A DNA stretch of 64,000 bases from NCBI RefSeq assembly GCF_001436095.1, contig NZ_AYYK01000008.1, positions 202,714-266,713 of the forward strand, written 5' to 3'. Positions 30,573 to 39,139 of this stretch are shown one piece after another. The notes under the pieces are model-generated. The model ran no database searches, was not told the DNA's origin, and was given only the letters and a program-made list of their open reading frames with translations. Position 1 is the stretch's first letter. Every line of letters begins with the position of its first letter. The translations under genes and the position numbers were made by a program. This DNA is from Lapidilactobacillus dextrinicus DSM 20335 (GTDB lineage: Bacteria > Bacillota > Bacilli > Lactobacillales > Lactobacillaceae).

Positions 30573-31907
30573 TTGAGTGAAATTTCGTTATTTAGTGGTG
30601 CAGATGCGGATTTTGAACCACTTGCTAATCGCGTTCGGCCACGGAATTTAACCGAGTTTGCCGGGCAACAACAATTAGTTGGCCCAGGTAAAGTCTTACG
30701 AGAATTAATTGAACACGATCAAATTCCTTCTATGATTTTTTGGGGCCCACCTGGTGTTGGCAAAACAACTTTAGCGTCGATCATTGCTCAACAAACGCAG
30801 GCTAAGTTTATTAATTTAAGTGCGGTTACTAGCAGTATTAAAGATATTCGCCAAATTATGAAACAAGCTGAAGAAAATCGCCAGTTTGGTGAAAAAACAA
30901 TTTTATTCATTGATGAAATTCATCGTTTCAATAAGGCGCAACAAGACGCCTTTTTACCTTATGTTGAAAAGGGCAGTATTATTTTGATTGGGGCCACTAC
31001 TGAAAATCCATCCTTTGAAATCAATTCAGCGTTGCTGTCGCGAGCTAAAGTATTTGTCTTACAGGCATTAACTAGCGCTGATATTATTCGCCTGCTGAAA
31101 AATGCCCTAACAGATCCACGGGGCTATGGTCGCCAAAAGGTTGAAATCTCGGATGAATGTTTACAAATTATTGCTGATTTTGCTAATGGCGATGCTCGAA
31201 TCGGATTAAACACGCTAGAAATGGCCGTTTTAAACGGGCAGCGCGCCGATGAAGTGACGACCGTAACTAAAAAAGGCTTGCAACAATTACTAGGCAAAAA
31301 GTCATTGCTCTATGATAAAAAAGGTGAAGAACACTATAACATGATTTCTGCGTTGCATAAGTCAATGCGTAATAGTGATCCAGATGCGGCGGTTTATTGG
31401 TTGGCGCGAATGCTTGAGGGCGGTGAAGATCCGCTTTATGTAGCACGACGCTTAGTTCGTTTTTCCAGTGAGGATATTGGCTTGGCAGATAGTCGAGCTT
31501 TGGAATTGGCAGTTGCGGCTTACCAGGCCTGTCATTTTATTGGCATGCCCGAGTGTTCCGTTAATCTAACTCAATTGGTTATTTATCTATCACTGGCGCC
31601 GAAGTCTAACGCGGCTTACTTGGCTTATTCAGCTGCCAAAAAAGACGCTTTAAATACCCAGGCTGAGCCAGTACCTTTGCAAATTCGGAATGCGCCGACC
31701 AAACTAATGAAAGAATTGAACTATGGTGCTGATTATCAGTACGCCCATGATACTGAAGATAAATTAACCACCATGCAAACAATGCCAGATAACTTGGTTG
31801 GTCATCAATATTATCAGCCAACTTCACAAGGCAGCGAAGTTAAATTTGCTCAGCGCTTAGCACAAATCAAACGTTGGCACCAAGAACATGACGATCTAGA
31901 AAAATAA
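30573..31907 (+). CDS. rarA: Replication-associated recombination protein RarA (MgsA-like AAA ATPase)
   Basis: 444 residues, the usual RarA length. Clamp-loader-like AAA+ ATPase acting at stalled replication forks. Walker A WGPPGVGKTTLA, Walker B TILFIDEIHRFNKAQQD, sensor 1 IGATTENPSFEIN, and the C-terminal tetramerisation domain with LARMLEGGEDPLYVARRLVR. A TTG start at 30573 is preferred: AAGGTG lies just upstream, and a TATACT -10 at 30543-30548 is downstream of the in-frame ATG at 30504, which would therefore not be in the transcript. An unknown membrane protein gene follows 37 bp later. Confidence 0.93.
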   Translation: MSEISLFSGADADFEPLANRVRPRNLTEFAGQQQLVGPGKVLRELIEHDQIPSMIFWGPPGVGKTTLASIIAQQTQAKFINLSAVTSSIKDIRQIMKQAEENRQFGEKTILFIDEIHRFNKAQQDAFLPYVEKGSIILIGATTENPSFEINSALLSRAKVFVLQALTSADIIRLLKNALTDPRGYGRQKVEISDECLQIIADFANGDARIGLNTLEMAVLNGQRADEVTTVTKKGLQQLLGKKSLLYDKKGEEHYNMISALHKSMRNSDPDAAVYWLARMLEGGEDPLYVARRLVRFSSEDIGLADSRALELAVAAYQACHFIGMPECSVNLTQLVIYLSLAPKSNAAYLAYSAAKKDALNTQAEPVPLQIRNAPTKLMKELNYGADYQYAHDTEDKLTTMQTMPDNLVGHQYYQPTSQGSEVKFAQRLAQIKRWHQEHDDLEK

Positions 31908-31944
31908 ATTGGTGGTCGGTGATAAAACCGTTTAAGGAGGTTAA

Positions 31945-32649
31945 ATGACTATGTTGGGAGATAATAGATTGGCTTTTTTAGTGGTCGGATTACTAATTTC
32001 CTTAGCCATACTGGTATTAGTAGGCATTACTGTTTTTATTGTTCAACGTCAGGCTTGGCGCCGCTTTGCAATCAGTCGGCTACACGATTCAGACTTTCGC
32101 AAAAAACACCCGTTATTACAGTTAGCTGATCTACAACGATTGATTGATAATATTAAATTAGATTCGACAGTTAAAAATCATTCGGATCTAGCAGTATTAA
32201 AAGTTGCTTGGCTACCCTATTTGCGTTTAGCCTTTGCTAAAATTTTAGCTGAACAACATGTTGAAACAATTTATCCGCTGGCTCATTATGATATTGCAAT
32301 TCGTGATGTATCAGATGAGCAATTATTAACGGCCAATACTTTATCAGCGTTGCTAGATTTAACCAATCCTATGTTAGCGCGACTTGAACCTCATATTAGG
32401 GCTTACGAAAAGGCTTTTAACCAGTATGCTGCTGAACAAAAATTAACACCAACACAACGCCAACAAGTTTTATCATTTTTTTCGATCCACGTTGATTATC
32501 ATGAACAGCTTAATCCACAACAACTGGAACAGACTTTTCCAATTATTTTTACCTATCTATTCAAAAAAGATCAATTAGCTACTTTAGCGGCAACTAATGA
32601 GACAATTCCTCGCTGGTTGGCGAATTATTTACAGGATCATTTAAATTAG
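31945..32649 (+). CDS. Membrane-anchored protein of unknown function
   Basis: 234 residues. One N-terminal membrane segment (about residues 9-33, LAFLVVGLLISLAILVLVGITVFIV) followed by a basic stretch and a cytosolic, helix-rich, glutamine-rich domain without a motif I recognise. AAGGAGG precedes the ATG codons at 31945 and 31951. It lies 37 bp after rarA and may be cotranscribed with it. Confidence 0.6.
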   Translation: MTMLGDNRLAFLVVGLLISLAILVLVGITVFIVQRQAWRRFAISRLHDSDFRKKHPLLQLADLQRLIDNIKLDSTVKNHSDLAVLKVAWLPYLRLAFAKILAEQHVETIYPLAHYDIAIRDVSDEQLLTANTLSALLDLTNPMLARLEPHIRAYEKAFNQYAAEQKLTPTQRQQVLSFFSIHVDYHEQLNPQQLEQTFPIIFTYLFKKDQLATLAATNETIPRWLANYLQDHLN

Positions 32650-32719
32650 GCCAATCTAAATATCTGATTAAATACAGCTAACATTTTGCTGTCTTTTTGA
32701 AATATAACATGATAAAGTA

Positions 32720-32835
32720 GGAATGTAGACAGGTGCGAAGAGGCAGGCAACCTTGATAACAACACTTGCGAAAATTAAAGAATTGTTGTTAATTGGCTTG
32801 CCATGCTTTCACACCGGATAGGAGTGTGAGACATG
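32720..32835 (+). promoter_or_regulatory. Riboswitch-like structured leader of the ZIP transporter gene
   Basis: Nested pairing can be drawn by eye: P1 AGGTGCGAAG (32731-32740) with CTTTCACACC (32806-32815), P2 GGCAGGC (32742-32748) with GCTTGCC (32796-32802), P3 ATAACAACA (32756-32764) with TGTTGTTA (32784-32791). The 3' strand of P1 overlaps TCACAC (32809-32814), which can instead pair with GTGTGA (32824-32829) and enclose the GGAG ribosome binding site. P1 and the sequestering hairpin are therefore mutually exclusive. Metal sensing is inferred from the gene controlled. I cannot assign it to a known riboswitch class. Confidence 0.5.
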
Positions 32836-33654
32836 ATGGTCGATTTTTTTGTAGGATTAGCACCATGGCAACAAGCACTTATCGGAACTTTATTTACTTA
32901 TGGCATGACAGCATTAGGTGCAGGTTTAGTCTTTTTCTTTAAAACGATTAACCAAAACGTTTTAAATTTAATGCTGGGTTTTGCCTCAGGTGTCATGATT
33001 GCTGCTAGTTTTTGGTCATTATTGGATCCTGCTATTGCGCAGGCGGAAGAAAATGGTGATATTGCTTGGTTGGTTGTAGCGGTTGGTTTTGCGGCCGGAG
33101 GATTATTTTTATATTTAGCAGATAAGTTAATCCCTCATTTACCAATTGGTCAGGACCGCGATAAGGGAGACTTTCCTTCTTATTTACGACGGACAATCTT
33201 GTTGGTCTTTTCAATTACGTTGCATAATATTCCTGAAGGCTTGGCAGTTGGTGTAGCTTTTGGTGCGGTAAGTCAAGCTAGTCACCCTGCAGTAGCAGTA
33301 GCTGCTGGGATTTCGGTTGCACTAGGTATTGGTATTCAGAACTTCCCCGAAGGTGCGGCAGTATCGATTCCTTTACGTCAAGGCGGCCTAAGTCGTGCTC
33401 GTGCTTTTGCATATGGACAGGCCTCAGGAATTGTTGAACCGATTGCAGGTGTTGTAGGGGCATTACTTGTTAGTAGAATGACAGCTATTTTACCTTACGC
33501 GCTAGCCTTTGCAGCTGGAGCGATGATCTATGTCGTTGTTGAAGAATTAATTCCTGAAGCCCAACAAAGTGTTGAACGTAAAAATCATACGGCAGTTTTT
33601 GGCGTGATGGTTGGCTTTATTATCATGATGATCTTGGATGTTGCTTTAAGTTAA
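32833..33654 (+). CDS. ZIP-family metal transporter
   Basis: 273 residues, about eight membrane segments. ZIP proteins move divalent metals (zinc, iron, manganese) into the cytosol. The metal-site motifs HNIPEGLAVGVAFG (TM4) and QNFPEGAAVSIP (TM5) are intact. The length and short, low-histidine loop between TM3 and TM4 match the bacterial ZupT/GufA-like branch. Two ATG codons (32833, 32836) follow GGAG. The structured 5' leader suggests post-transcriptional regulation. Terminator downstream. Confidence 0.9.
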   Translation: MMVDFFVGLAPWQQALIGTLFTYGMTALGAGLVFFFKTINQNVLNLMLGFASGVMIAASFWSLLDPAIAQAEENGDIAWLVVAVGFAAGGLFLYLADKLIPHLPIGQDRDKGDFPSYLRRTILLVFSITLHNIPEGLAVGVAFGAVSQASHPAVAVAAGISVALGIGIQNFPEGAAVSIPLRQGGLSRARAFAYGQASGIVEPIAGVVGALLVSRMTAILPYALAFAAGAMIYVVVEELIPEAQQSVERKNHTAVFGVMVGFIIMMILDVALS

Positions 33655-33660
33655 TAATCA

Positions 33661-33714
33661 TTAAAAAAGATCTTATTCTTAGCTTTTAATAGGCTAAGAT
33701 TAAGATCTTTTTAT
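33661..33714. terminator. Bidirectional terminator
   Basis: AAAAAGATCTTATTCTTAGC pairs with GCTAAGATTAAGATCTTTTT with one mismatch region, between the convergent ZIP and NCS2 genes. Confidence 0.87.
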
Positions 33715-33743
33715 TTTGTATTGGGGCAACCTAATAAAATAAT

Positions 33744-35201
33744 TTAAATAATGGCGAGAATAACAAAGTTTGCAATAAAACCGATTGTGACAATCCAGAG
33801 CACTGGATGAATTTCTTTTGCTTTGCCAGTAATCGTCTTGATTAAGCAGTAAGTGATGAATCCGGCAGCAATACCATAAGAAATGTTGTAGCAAAGTCCC
33901 ATAAAAATTGAGGCCATAAATGCAGGAATTGCTTCTTCTAGATTGTTCCAATCAATCTCTTTAAACGTACCCATCATCATTACGCCGACTGCAATTAATG
34001 CAGGTGCAATCGCCTGTGTTGGAATAATTGAAATAAATGGTGCAAATAAACTACTTAATAAGAATAAACAAGCGGTGACGACACTGGTTAAGCCTGTACG
34101 ACCACCAGCACCAATTCCGGCGGCACTTTCAACGTAAGTGGTGGTGTTACTAGTACCAAAGATAGCGCCAATCGAAGTAGCAATTGAGTCGGCGAATAAA
34201 GCTTTGTCCATTTTTGAGGAGAATCCGTGGCCGTTTTCCATTTCTTGTTCATCTTCGGCAGAGAAAATCCCAGTTCGTCGTCCGGTTCCAATAAATGTAC
34301 CTAACGTATCAAAGGTATCTGAGAAACTAAAGGCAAAAATTGTCATGATCACTAGGGGTAACTTATCAGCGTTACTGAATAAAGCTCCCATTCCATGAGC
34401 ACCGAAAGCAGCACCAAAAGTAGTGTGTAGCTGTGAAATTGAATTACCTAATGAGTTGGCACCAGAGACATGCAGGTTGGTAACGCCCATGGGAATACCA
34501 ACGATTGTTGTGATTATAATACTTAGAAGCACAGCACCAGGAACTTTTTTTACCAGTAGAATAATCACAATAGCTAGACCAAGTAAGGCTAATAAAGCAC
34601 CGGACTGCGAAAAGTTAACCAGTGCTGGCACAATACCACCGTTTGAAACAATGCTAGTAATGCCACCTTTAAAAGTGGTTTGAGCAGCATCAAAGGCCTG
34701 ATTGTTGATGCTAACAATACTTGAAGGTTCGGAAGTGAATTGTAAGAATCCTGCATTTTTAATCCCAATATAGGCGATGAAAACACCAATTCCGCCGCCC
34801 ATAGCTTGTTGTAATGTTTCGGGAATGGCTTTGATAATCATTTTCCGAACTTTCGTAACGGTAATCAAGATGTTGATCAATCCACAAATAAAAACTAAGG
34901 CTAAAGCTTCTTGCCAGCTAAAACCTAAGGCAAAACAGACCGTATAAGTAAAGAAGGCATTTAGCCCCATTCCTGGAGCTAATGCATATGGAACATTGGC
35001 AAACAATCCCATGAATAACGTACCGACTGCTGAAGCAATGATTGTAGCTAAAAAGACGGCCTGAGAAGGCATGCCGGTTAATGAAAGAACAGACGGATTA
35101 ACAAAAAGAATATATGACATTGCAAAAAATGTAGTGACACCGGCCATGAGCTCGGTGCTAATTTTTGTTCGGTTTTCCGTGAGCTTAAAATAACGATCCA
35201 T
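33744..35201 (-). CDS. NCS2-family purine permease (guanine/hypoxanthine type)
   Basis: 485 residues, polytopic. Proton-coupled purine transporter of the AzgA/PbuG-like branch. Signatures: TRTKISTELMAGVTTFFAMSYI-like N-terminus, NVPYALAPGMGLNAFFTYTVCF, GGGIGVFIAYIGIKNAG, FAFSFSDTFDTLGTFIGTGRR and GTSNTTTYVESAAGIGAGGRTGL, all characteristic of this branch. AAAGGGG precedes the ATG. No purine riboswitch was found upstream. Monocistronic. Confidence 0.9.
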   Translation of the reverse strand: MDRYFKLTENRTKISTELMAGVTTFFAMSYILFVNPSVLSLTGMPSQAVFLATIIASAVGTLFMGLFANVPYALAPGMGLNAFFTYTVCFALGFSWQEALALVFICGLINILITVTKVRKMIIKAIPETLQQAMGGGIGVFIAYIGIKNAGFLQFTSEPSSIVSINNQAFDAAQTTFKGGITSIVSNGGIVPALVNFSQSGALLALLGLAIVIILLVKKVPGAVLLSIIITTIVGIPMGVTNLHVSGANSLGNSISQLHTTFGAAFGAHGMGALFSNADKLPLVIMTIFAFSFSDTFDTLGTFIGTGRRTGIFSAEDEQEMENGHGFSSKMDKALFADSIATSIGAIFGTSNTTTYVESAAGIGAGGRTGLTSVVTACLFLLSSLFAPFISIIPTQAIAPALIAVGVMMMGTFKEIDWNNLEEAIPAFMASIFMGLCYNISYGIAAGFITYCLIKTITGKAKEIHPVLWIVTIGFIANFVILAII

Positions 35202-35347
35202 TAGATAATGTTCCCCTTTTCTTGAAATATATGCTTATCATAACGAATTGCCATTGAATAATCAAGGTTAAACACGAACTATTTTTAAAAAATAAATAAT
35301 AATTGTTCTCGAAATTATCCGTTTGCTTTGGACGGTGATAACTGAAA
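35202..35347. other. Upstream region of the NCS2 permease gene
   Basis: 146 bp, AT-rich. TAAACACGAACTATTTT faintly resembles a PurBox half, but no confident operator or riboswitch is visible. Confidence 0.3.
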
Positions 35348-35815
35348 CTGTTATTTAGAACTTCTTCGCGCTTCCGCAAAGTTGCATAGGAAATGTGGTG
35401 GGGATCGTGGCGGAAAATAAATACTTATCGCTGGAACGTAGTGGGCGTTGCTTGAAGCTAATTTTTTCAAAATTGTCTCCAAGGTAAGCCTTATTGTAGG
35501 CGATAAATCGCCTATAATAATTTCACTACTGAGCGGTATTTATTTTCCGCCACTTAGTTAGCAAGATGGCAACTTTGCTCCAGAGCTGATAAATTTATGG
35601 TTAAGTCACTTCCAATTTTTAGAGGTGTAAAGCTGCAGTTAAGTTTCACCAAATCTCTTTCGTCAGTGCCGAAGGGAAATTGCGGTCAGCCGAGAAATTG
35701 TTGTTAGCAATTTATTGCTTACAACAAAGCTCGTATTTAAGACGAATTGATTTTTATTCGGCTTAAATCGATGCTCGCAGCGTATTTCTCGGAGGCGCGA
35801 AGAAGCTGTTATTTA
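35348..35815. mobile_element. Nested inverted-repeat element with 16 bp terminal inverted repeats (MITE-like or large structured RNA)
   Basis: The ends CTTCTTCGCGCTTCCG (35361-35376) and CGGAGGCGCGAAGAAG (35790-35805) are inverted copies with one T/C difference. CTGTTATTTA flanks both sides (35348-35357 and 35806-35815) as a possible target duplication. Inside are an exact 18 bp inverted pair GTGGCGGAAAATAAATAC / GTATTTATTTTCCGCCAC (35407-35424 and about 35537-35554), GCAAAGTTGC/GCAACTTTGC, TAGGCGAT/ATCGCCTA, a near-perfect TTGTTGTTAGCAAT / ATTGCTTACAACAA and CCGAGAAAT/ATTTCTCGG. It contains no ORF of note, so if mobile it is non-autonomous. Confidence 0.6.
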
Positions 35816-35856
35816 CATTTTCAACAATGAAAGTAAATAACTTTTAAATAAAGACG

Positions 35857-35897
35857 ACAAAAAAGACTTCGAGATTAATTCTCGAAGTCTTTTTTAG
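35857..35897. terminator. Terminator of mupG
   Basis: AAAAAAGACTTCGAGA / TTCTCGAAGTCTTTTTT almost perfect palindrome, just downstream of the minus-strand mupG stop. Confidence 0.88.
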
Positions 35898-35906
35898 ATT
35901 TAACAA

Positions 35907-36989
35907 TTAATCTAAGAACTTAAACTTGCTCCAAGGTTTGATGAAGTCAAGTAAGATTAATTCGTCAGCTGAAATTGAACCGACTTTATTTTTACGAGTG
36001 TCAGAGTGGGGTTCAAGAACTAGTTGTAATTCGTTCTTGTAAATGCCAAAGTCATCGTTACCAACCACAATATCGCCGCGTTGGAATTCATGGGTGTTGT
36101 CATGTGGTGCATTAGGCACTTCTTTATAGTAAACACGTGGCATAGTTGAACGAATAACCAAAGTATTCATATCACCACGACGGAAGTGTTGATTATCAAG
36201 AACGACAGTTTTTTCGATATCGTTCACATCATCAACAAAGTCGATGTGGAATTGAACTTGATAACGATTTAATTTAGATAAAGCTTCTAATTCTTCTTCA
36301 GAAGCATAAGCGTTACCGATGATGACATCATCAATCATGTTAGTTGCAAATAAATGTTTAGCTTGAACATCAACTGGTAAGCGACGGTCAACTTCCATTG
36401 TTGGCAAGCCATCGTTAACGTTCCATGGGCCCATGTTACCAACTTGGCTGGCTACAAAGGCAGCGGTGTGGATACCAAAGTCACGGAAACGTTTGCTACA
36501 TTCCATAAAGAAGTCATATGGTAAGGCAGTACCAACTTGTGGATAGAAGTTGTGGCAGCCATAAATGAATGATTCATTAGCTTGATAGCTGATAATGTTG
36601 TTCAAGTAATCAACATTATTACTCATATTTAATTCAATGATCAAACCATATTTGTTGTAAGACAACATTGCCTCAGTTGCACCGTCAAAACCTTGGTCCA
36701 AACGAATACCAGCAACATGTAAGTCAGCGAAGAATTTCAAGTCAGAATAGCTAATGCCTAACTGATCAAAAATTCGTGGTGAAACATCGATAATTGTTTG
36801 ATAGCCCAAGTCGTTACCAACATCAACAATTTTTTGATATTTTGTTTTTGTTTCTTCTACGGAACCTTGTACTTCCAACATACTCATGAAAATACGGGAG
36901 AAACCATATTTGTGACCTAATTCAAGGTAATGTTTGTCATCTTCAAAATTACTATGATCTGGATAAATAGATAAACCTAATTGACGCAT
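35907..36989 (-). CDS. mupG: MupG family 6-phospho-N-acetylmuramidase (DUF871)
   Basis: 360 residues. MupG is a cytosolic enzyme that splits MurNAc-6-phosphate-GlcNAc, imported by a PTS, into MurNAc-6P and GlcNAc. A TIM-barrel N-terminal domain (about 1-240; LGLSIYPDHSN at the start, VDVSPRIFDQLG-like IDVSPRIFDQLGISY, GIRLDQGFDG, CHNFYPQ) and a C-terminal beta domain (RGDIVVGNDDFGIYKNELQ) match DUF871/MupG. Start at ATG 36989 or TTG 36995; AAAGGAG lies upstream. Cotranscribed from a region with a 12/14 cre-like match (37036-37049). It belongs with the nearby GlcNAc-type kinase and murQ. Confidence 0.87.
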   Translation of the reverse strand: MRQLGLSIYPDHSNFEDDKHYLELGHKYGFSRIFMSMLEVQGSVEETKTKYQKIVDVGNDLGYQTIIDVSPRIFDQLGISYSDLKFFADLHVAGIRLDQGFDGATEAMLSYNKYGLIIELNMSNNVDYLNNIISYQANESFIYGCHNFYPQVGTALPYDFFMECSKRFRDFGIHTAAFVASQVGNMGPWNVNDGLPTMEVDRRLPVDVQAKHLFATNMIDDVIIGNAYASEEELEALSKLNRYQVQFHIDFVDDVNDIEKTVVLDNQHFRRGDMNTLVIRSTMPRVYYKEVPNAPHDNTHEFQRGDIVVGNDDFGIYKNELQLVLEPHSDTRKNKVGSISADELILLDFIKPWSKFKFLD

Positions 36990-37035
36990 TGTCAATTGAA
37001 TCACTCCTTTGAAATTACGCGTGTTAAATTAATTA

Positions 37036-37049
37036 TGAACGCGATTACA
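37036..37049. promoter_or_regulatory. Candidate cre site upstream of mupG
   Basis: TGAACGCGATTACA agrees with the CcpA-site consensus at 12 of 14 positions. The rest of the 37005-37283 gap is AT-rich with no gene. Confidence 0.4.
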
Positions 37050-37283
37050 TAATGAACAATTATCATTATGACACGCTGATATTTAATAAATCAAGCGATA
37101 AAAATGTATAATAAAAATTGGTCTATATCAATTTTTGGTTAAGATATTAAGTGCTATATGAGGATTTGTTTGAATTATGTTAATCCAGTTAAAGCGAGGT
37201 TAATTAGAAGTGCATATTTTATTTTCAAAAAATGAAAGCGGTCTAGCAAAAAAATAATTTTTTGAAACTATTATTTCACAATT

Positions 37284-38171
37284 TTACTGCCATTCTTCCC
37301 AAAAAATGGCACCGCGACCATTATTTGTTGAAACAACATGCCCTTTAATTTCAGGATAAACATGATTGATTTGTTGTAACAAAGTTTCGCGGTAAAAGTC
37401 GTTATGCACTAAAACTGATCCAGAAAAAGCAATTCGTTCCGGAATAGGTGCTTGGTATTGCTTAATTAAACCGAGCACTTCGCCCGCTAAAGCCGTTGCT
37501 TGCTCAATTAGTATTCGTTGCGCAGTTTGGTCACCTTCTTCAGCTAATTCTGCAATTTTAGCAGCAAGTGAAGCGACGTCTTTACGATTGAGCTGATAGT
37601 ATTTTTGAACTGCTTGTTTAATATTAGTGGCATTAAGCCAGTTGATTAATGGTTCAATGAGGCTATTAGCTTGATTTAGATCATGAGCTTTAAGCGCATT
37701 AATCATGGCCTCGGCTGTAATTTTATAAGCACTACCAGTATCACCAAGTAGAAAACCCCAACCACCGTAACGCATCATTTTTTTATTTTGCCGGCCATAA
37801 ACAACTGAGCCAGTGCCAGCGATAACTAAAGTACCATCTTCGCCTTCTAAACCATTCAACAGTGCTAATTGAGCATCACTAATAACATCAACTTTGACTT
37901 CGAATTTCTTAGTGAAGTAGTTAGCGACTTCAGTAGCATTGCCGGTTGTTTCGACACCAGCAATGCCAATTAAAACATGTTGACAATCAGCTTGGGGCAT
38001 ATTTTCAAAGATAGTTGTTAGGATTGTAGTGAGATTTCGGTAAGTTCCCGGTTCGTCTAATAGGATATTACCAGGACCACTTTGTGTTTCAAAAAGAACT
38101 TTACCAGTATCAGTCAGTGCTTGTCCCACAATATGGGTGCCACCACTGTCAACGCCAATTACATATTTCAT
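37284..38171 (-). CDS. BadF/BcrA-family ATPase, N-acetylglucosamine/N-acetylmuramic acid kinase-like
   Basis: 295 residues, sugar-kinase/HSP70/actin fold. Phosphate-1 loop YVIGVDSGGTHIVGQAL at the N-terminus, phosphate-2 GTLVIAGTGSVVYGR, and GGWGFLLGDTGSAYKI typical of eukaryotic-type GlcNAc kinases and bacterial MurK. In this cluster it most plausibly phosphorylates the GlcNAc released by MupG. GAGGC lies upstream of the ATG. It is 280 bp upstream of mupG on the same strand and divergent from the esterase-murQ operon. Confidence 0.85.
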   Translation of the reverse strand: MKYVIGVDSGGTHIVGQALTDTGKVLFETQSGPGNILLDEPGTYRNLTTILTTIFENMPQADCQHVLIGIAGVETTGNATEVANYFTKKFEVKVDVISDAQLALLNGLEGEDGTLVIAGTGSVVYGRQNKKMMRYGGWGFLLGDTGSAYKITAEAMINALKAHDLNQANSLIEPLINWLNATNIKQAVQKYYQLNRKDVASLAAKIAELAEEGDQTAQRILIEQATALAGEVLGLIKQYQAPIPERIAFSGSVLVHNDFYRETLLQQINHVYPEIKGHVVSTNNGRGAIFWEEWQ

Positions 38172-38383
38172 TTAAGGATGCCTCTTTATCAGTTTTTATT
38201 TCCACCATTTCAAGCAAATCTTTTTAAAAATAAAAAAATTATTGATTGATTTCAGTGAATTTTGCCTGTCATTACAACCTTAATTATAAATTGTTGGAAT
38301 TTTTTTTCAATATTTAATTGAAAAAAATGATTTTTTGTTTTATAAATGAGTTATACCTTTTTAATTATGTGAGGAAGACAAAT

Positions 38384-39139
38384 ATGGCTTTTTTAACTCT
38401 TTCACGTTCTTCAAAAATTTTGGAGACTCAAACAAAGGTACAAGTAATTATACCGGATCAACTAACTGAGGGCCGGAAATTACCTGTGCTGTGGTTGTTG
38501 CATGGCTTAGGTGATAACGGTAGTTGCTGGCAACGTAAGACAAATCTTGAGCAATTAGCAAGCAAATATCAACTTTGTATTGTGATGCCTGACGGTGGTC
38601 GTAGTTTTTATACAAATATGGCTTATGGTGGTCGTTACTGGGATTATTTGACACAAGAGCTAATCCCACAAATGCGTGCCTACTTACCTATTAGTACAGA
38701 AGCCGCTACTAACTATATCGCTGGCAATTCAATGGGTGGCTATGGTGCTTTAAAGTTAGCACTCAAGAAAACTGACTGGTTTAGTGCTGTGGCAGCTATT
38801 TCACCAGTCGTTGATTTAAGTGTCGTACCAAGCATTATGCCTGATTATCAAGCAGTGTTTGGTAAAACGGGTATTACTAAACCGGAGTATCAATTGCAAA
38901 CAATGGCTCAAAATGCTGACTTACAGTCTTTACGTCAATTGCGTTGGTATCATGCAATTGGGGATCAAGATTTTATGAAGCACCCTAACGATATGTTTAA
39001 TGATTATTTAGTCGACCAACTTGGTCTAACAGTGGCTTATAACAAAGGGCCTGGTGATCATGATTGGGATTATTGGAACGAACAAATTCGCATGGTGCTT
39101 AATTGGCTCATGGTAAATGAAAACGAGGTCGTAAAGTAA
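38384..39139 (+). CDS. Alpha/beta-hydrolase esterase (EstA/esterase D family)
   Basis: 251 residues, no signal peptide. Belongs to the esterase D/tributyrin esterase family: oxyanion-hole LWLLHGLGDNGSCW, nucleophile elbow AGNSMGGYGALKLAL (GNSMGG), an aspartate in GDQDF, and a histidine in GPGDHDWDYW. GAGGA precedes ATG 38384; the ORF opens earlier at 38318 but that part lacks a ribosome binding site. Its stop codon abuts the ATG of murQ, so the two are translated together. The location suggests removal of an ester group from a cell-wall sugar or its derivative, which is only an inference. Confidence 0.82.
   Translation: MAFLTLSRSSKILETQTKVQVIIPDQLTEGRKLPVLWLLHGLGDNGSCWQRKTNLEQLASKYQLCIVMPDGGRSFYTNMAYGGRYWDYLTQELIPQMRAYLPISTEAATNYIAGNSMGGYGALKLALKKTDWFSAVAAISPVVDLSVVPSIMPDYQAVFGKTGITKPEYQLQTMAQNADLQSLRQLRWYHAIGDQDFMKHPNDMFNDYLVDQLGLTVAYNKGPGDHDWDYWNEQIRMVLNWLMVNENEVVK

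Noticed and set aside
32720..32835. NiCo or yybP-ykoY riboswitch before the ZIP gene
   Set aside because: Only a short string (GCAGGCAA) recalls the NiCo motif; the four-way junction and the yybP-ykoY consensus loops are not seen.
33943..34683. Several plus-strand open frames opposite the NCS2 permease gene
   Set aside because: Shadows of the minus-strand coding sequence with no ribosome binding sites or known domains.
35202..35347. Purine riboswitch upstream of the NCS2 permease
   Set aside because: The conserved loop and junction sequences of the purine aptamer are absent on the relevant strand.
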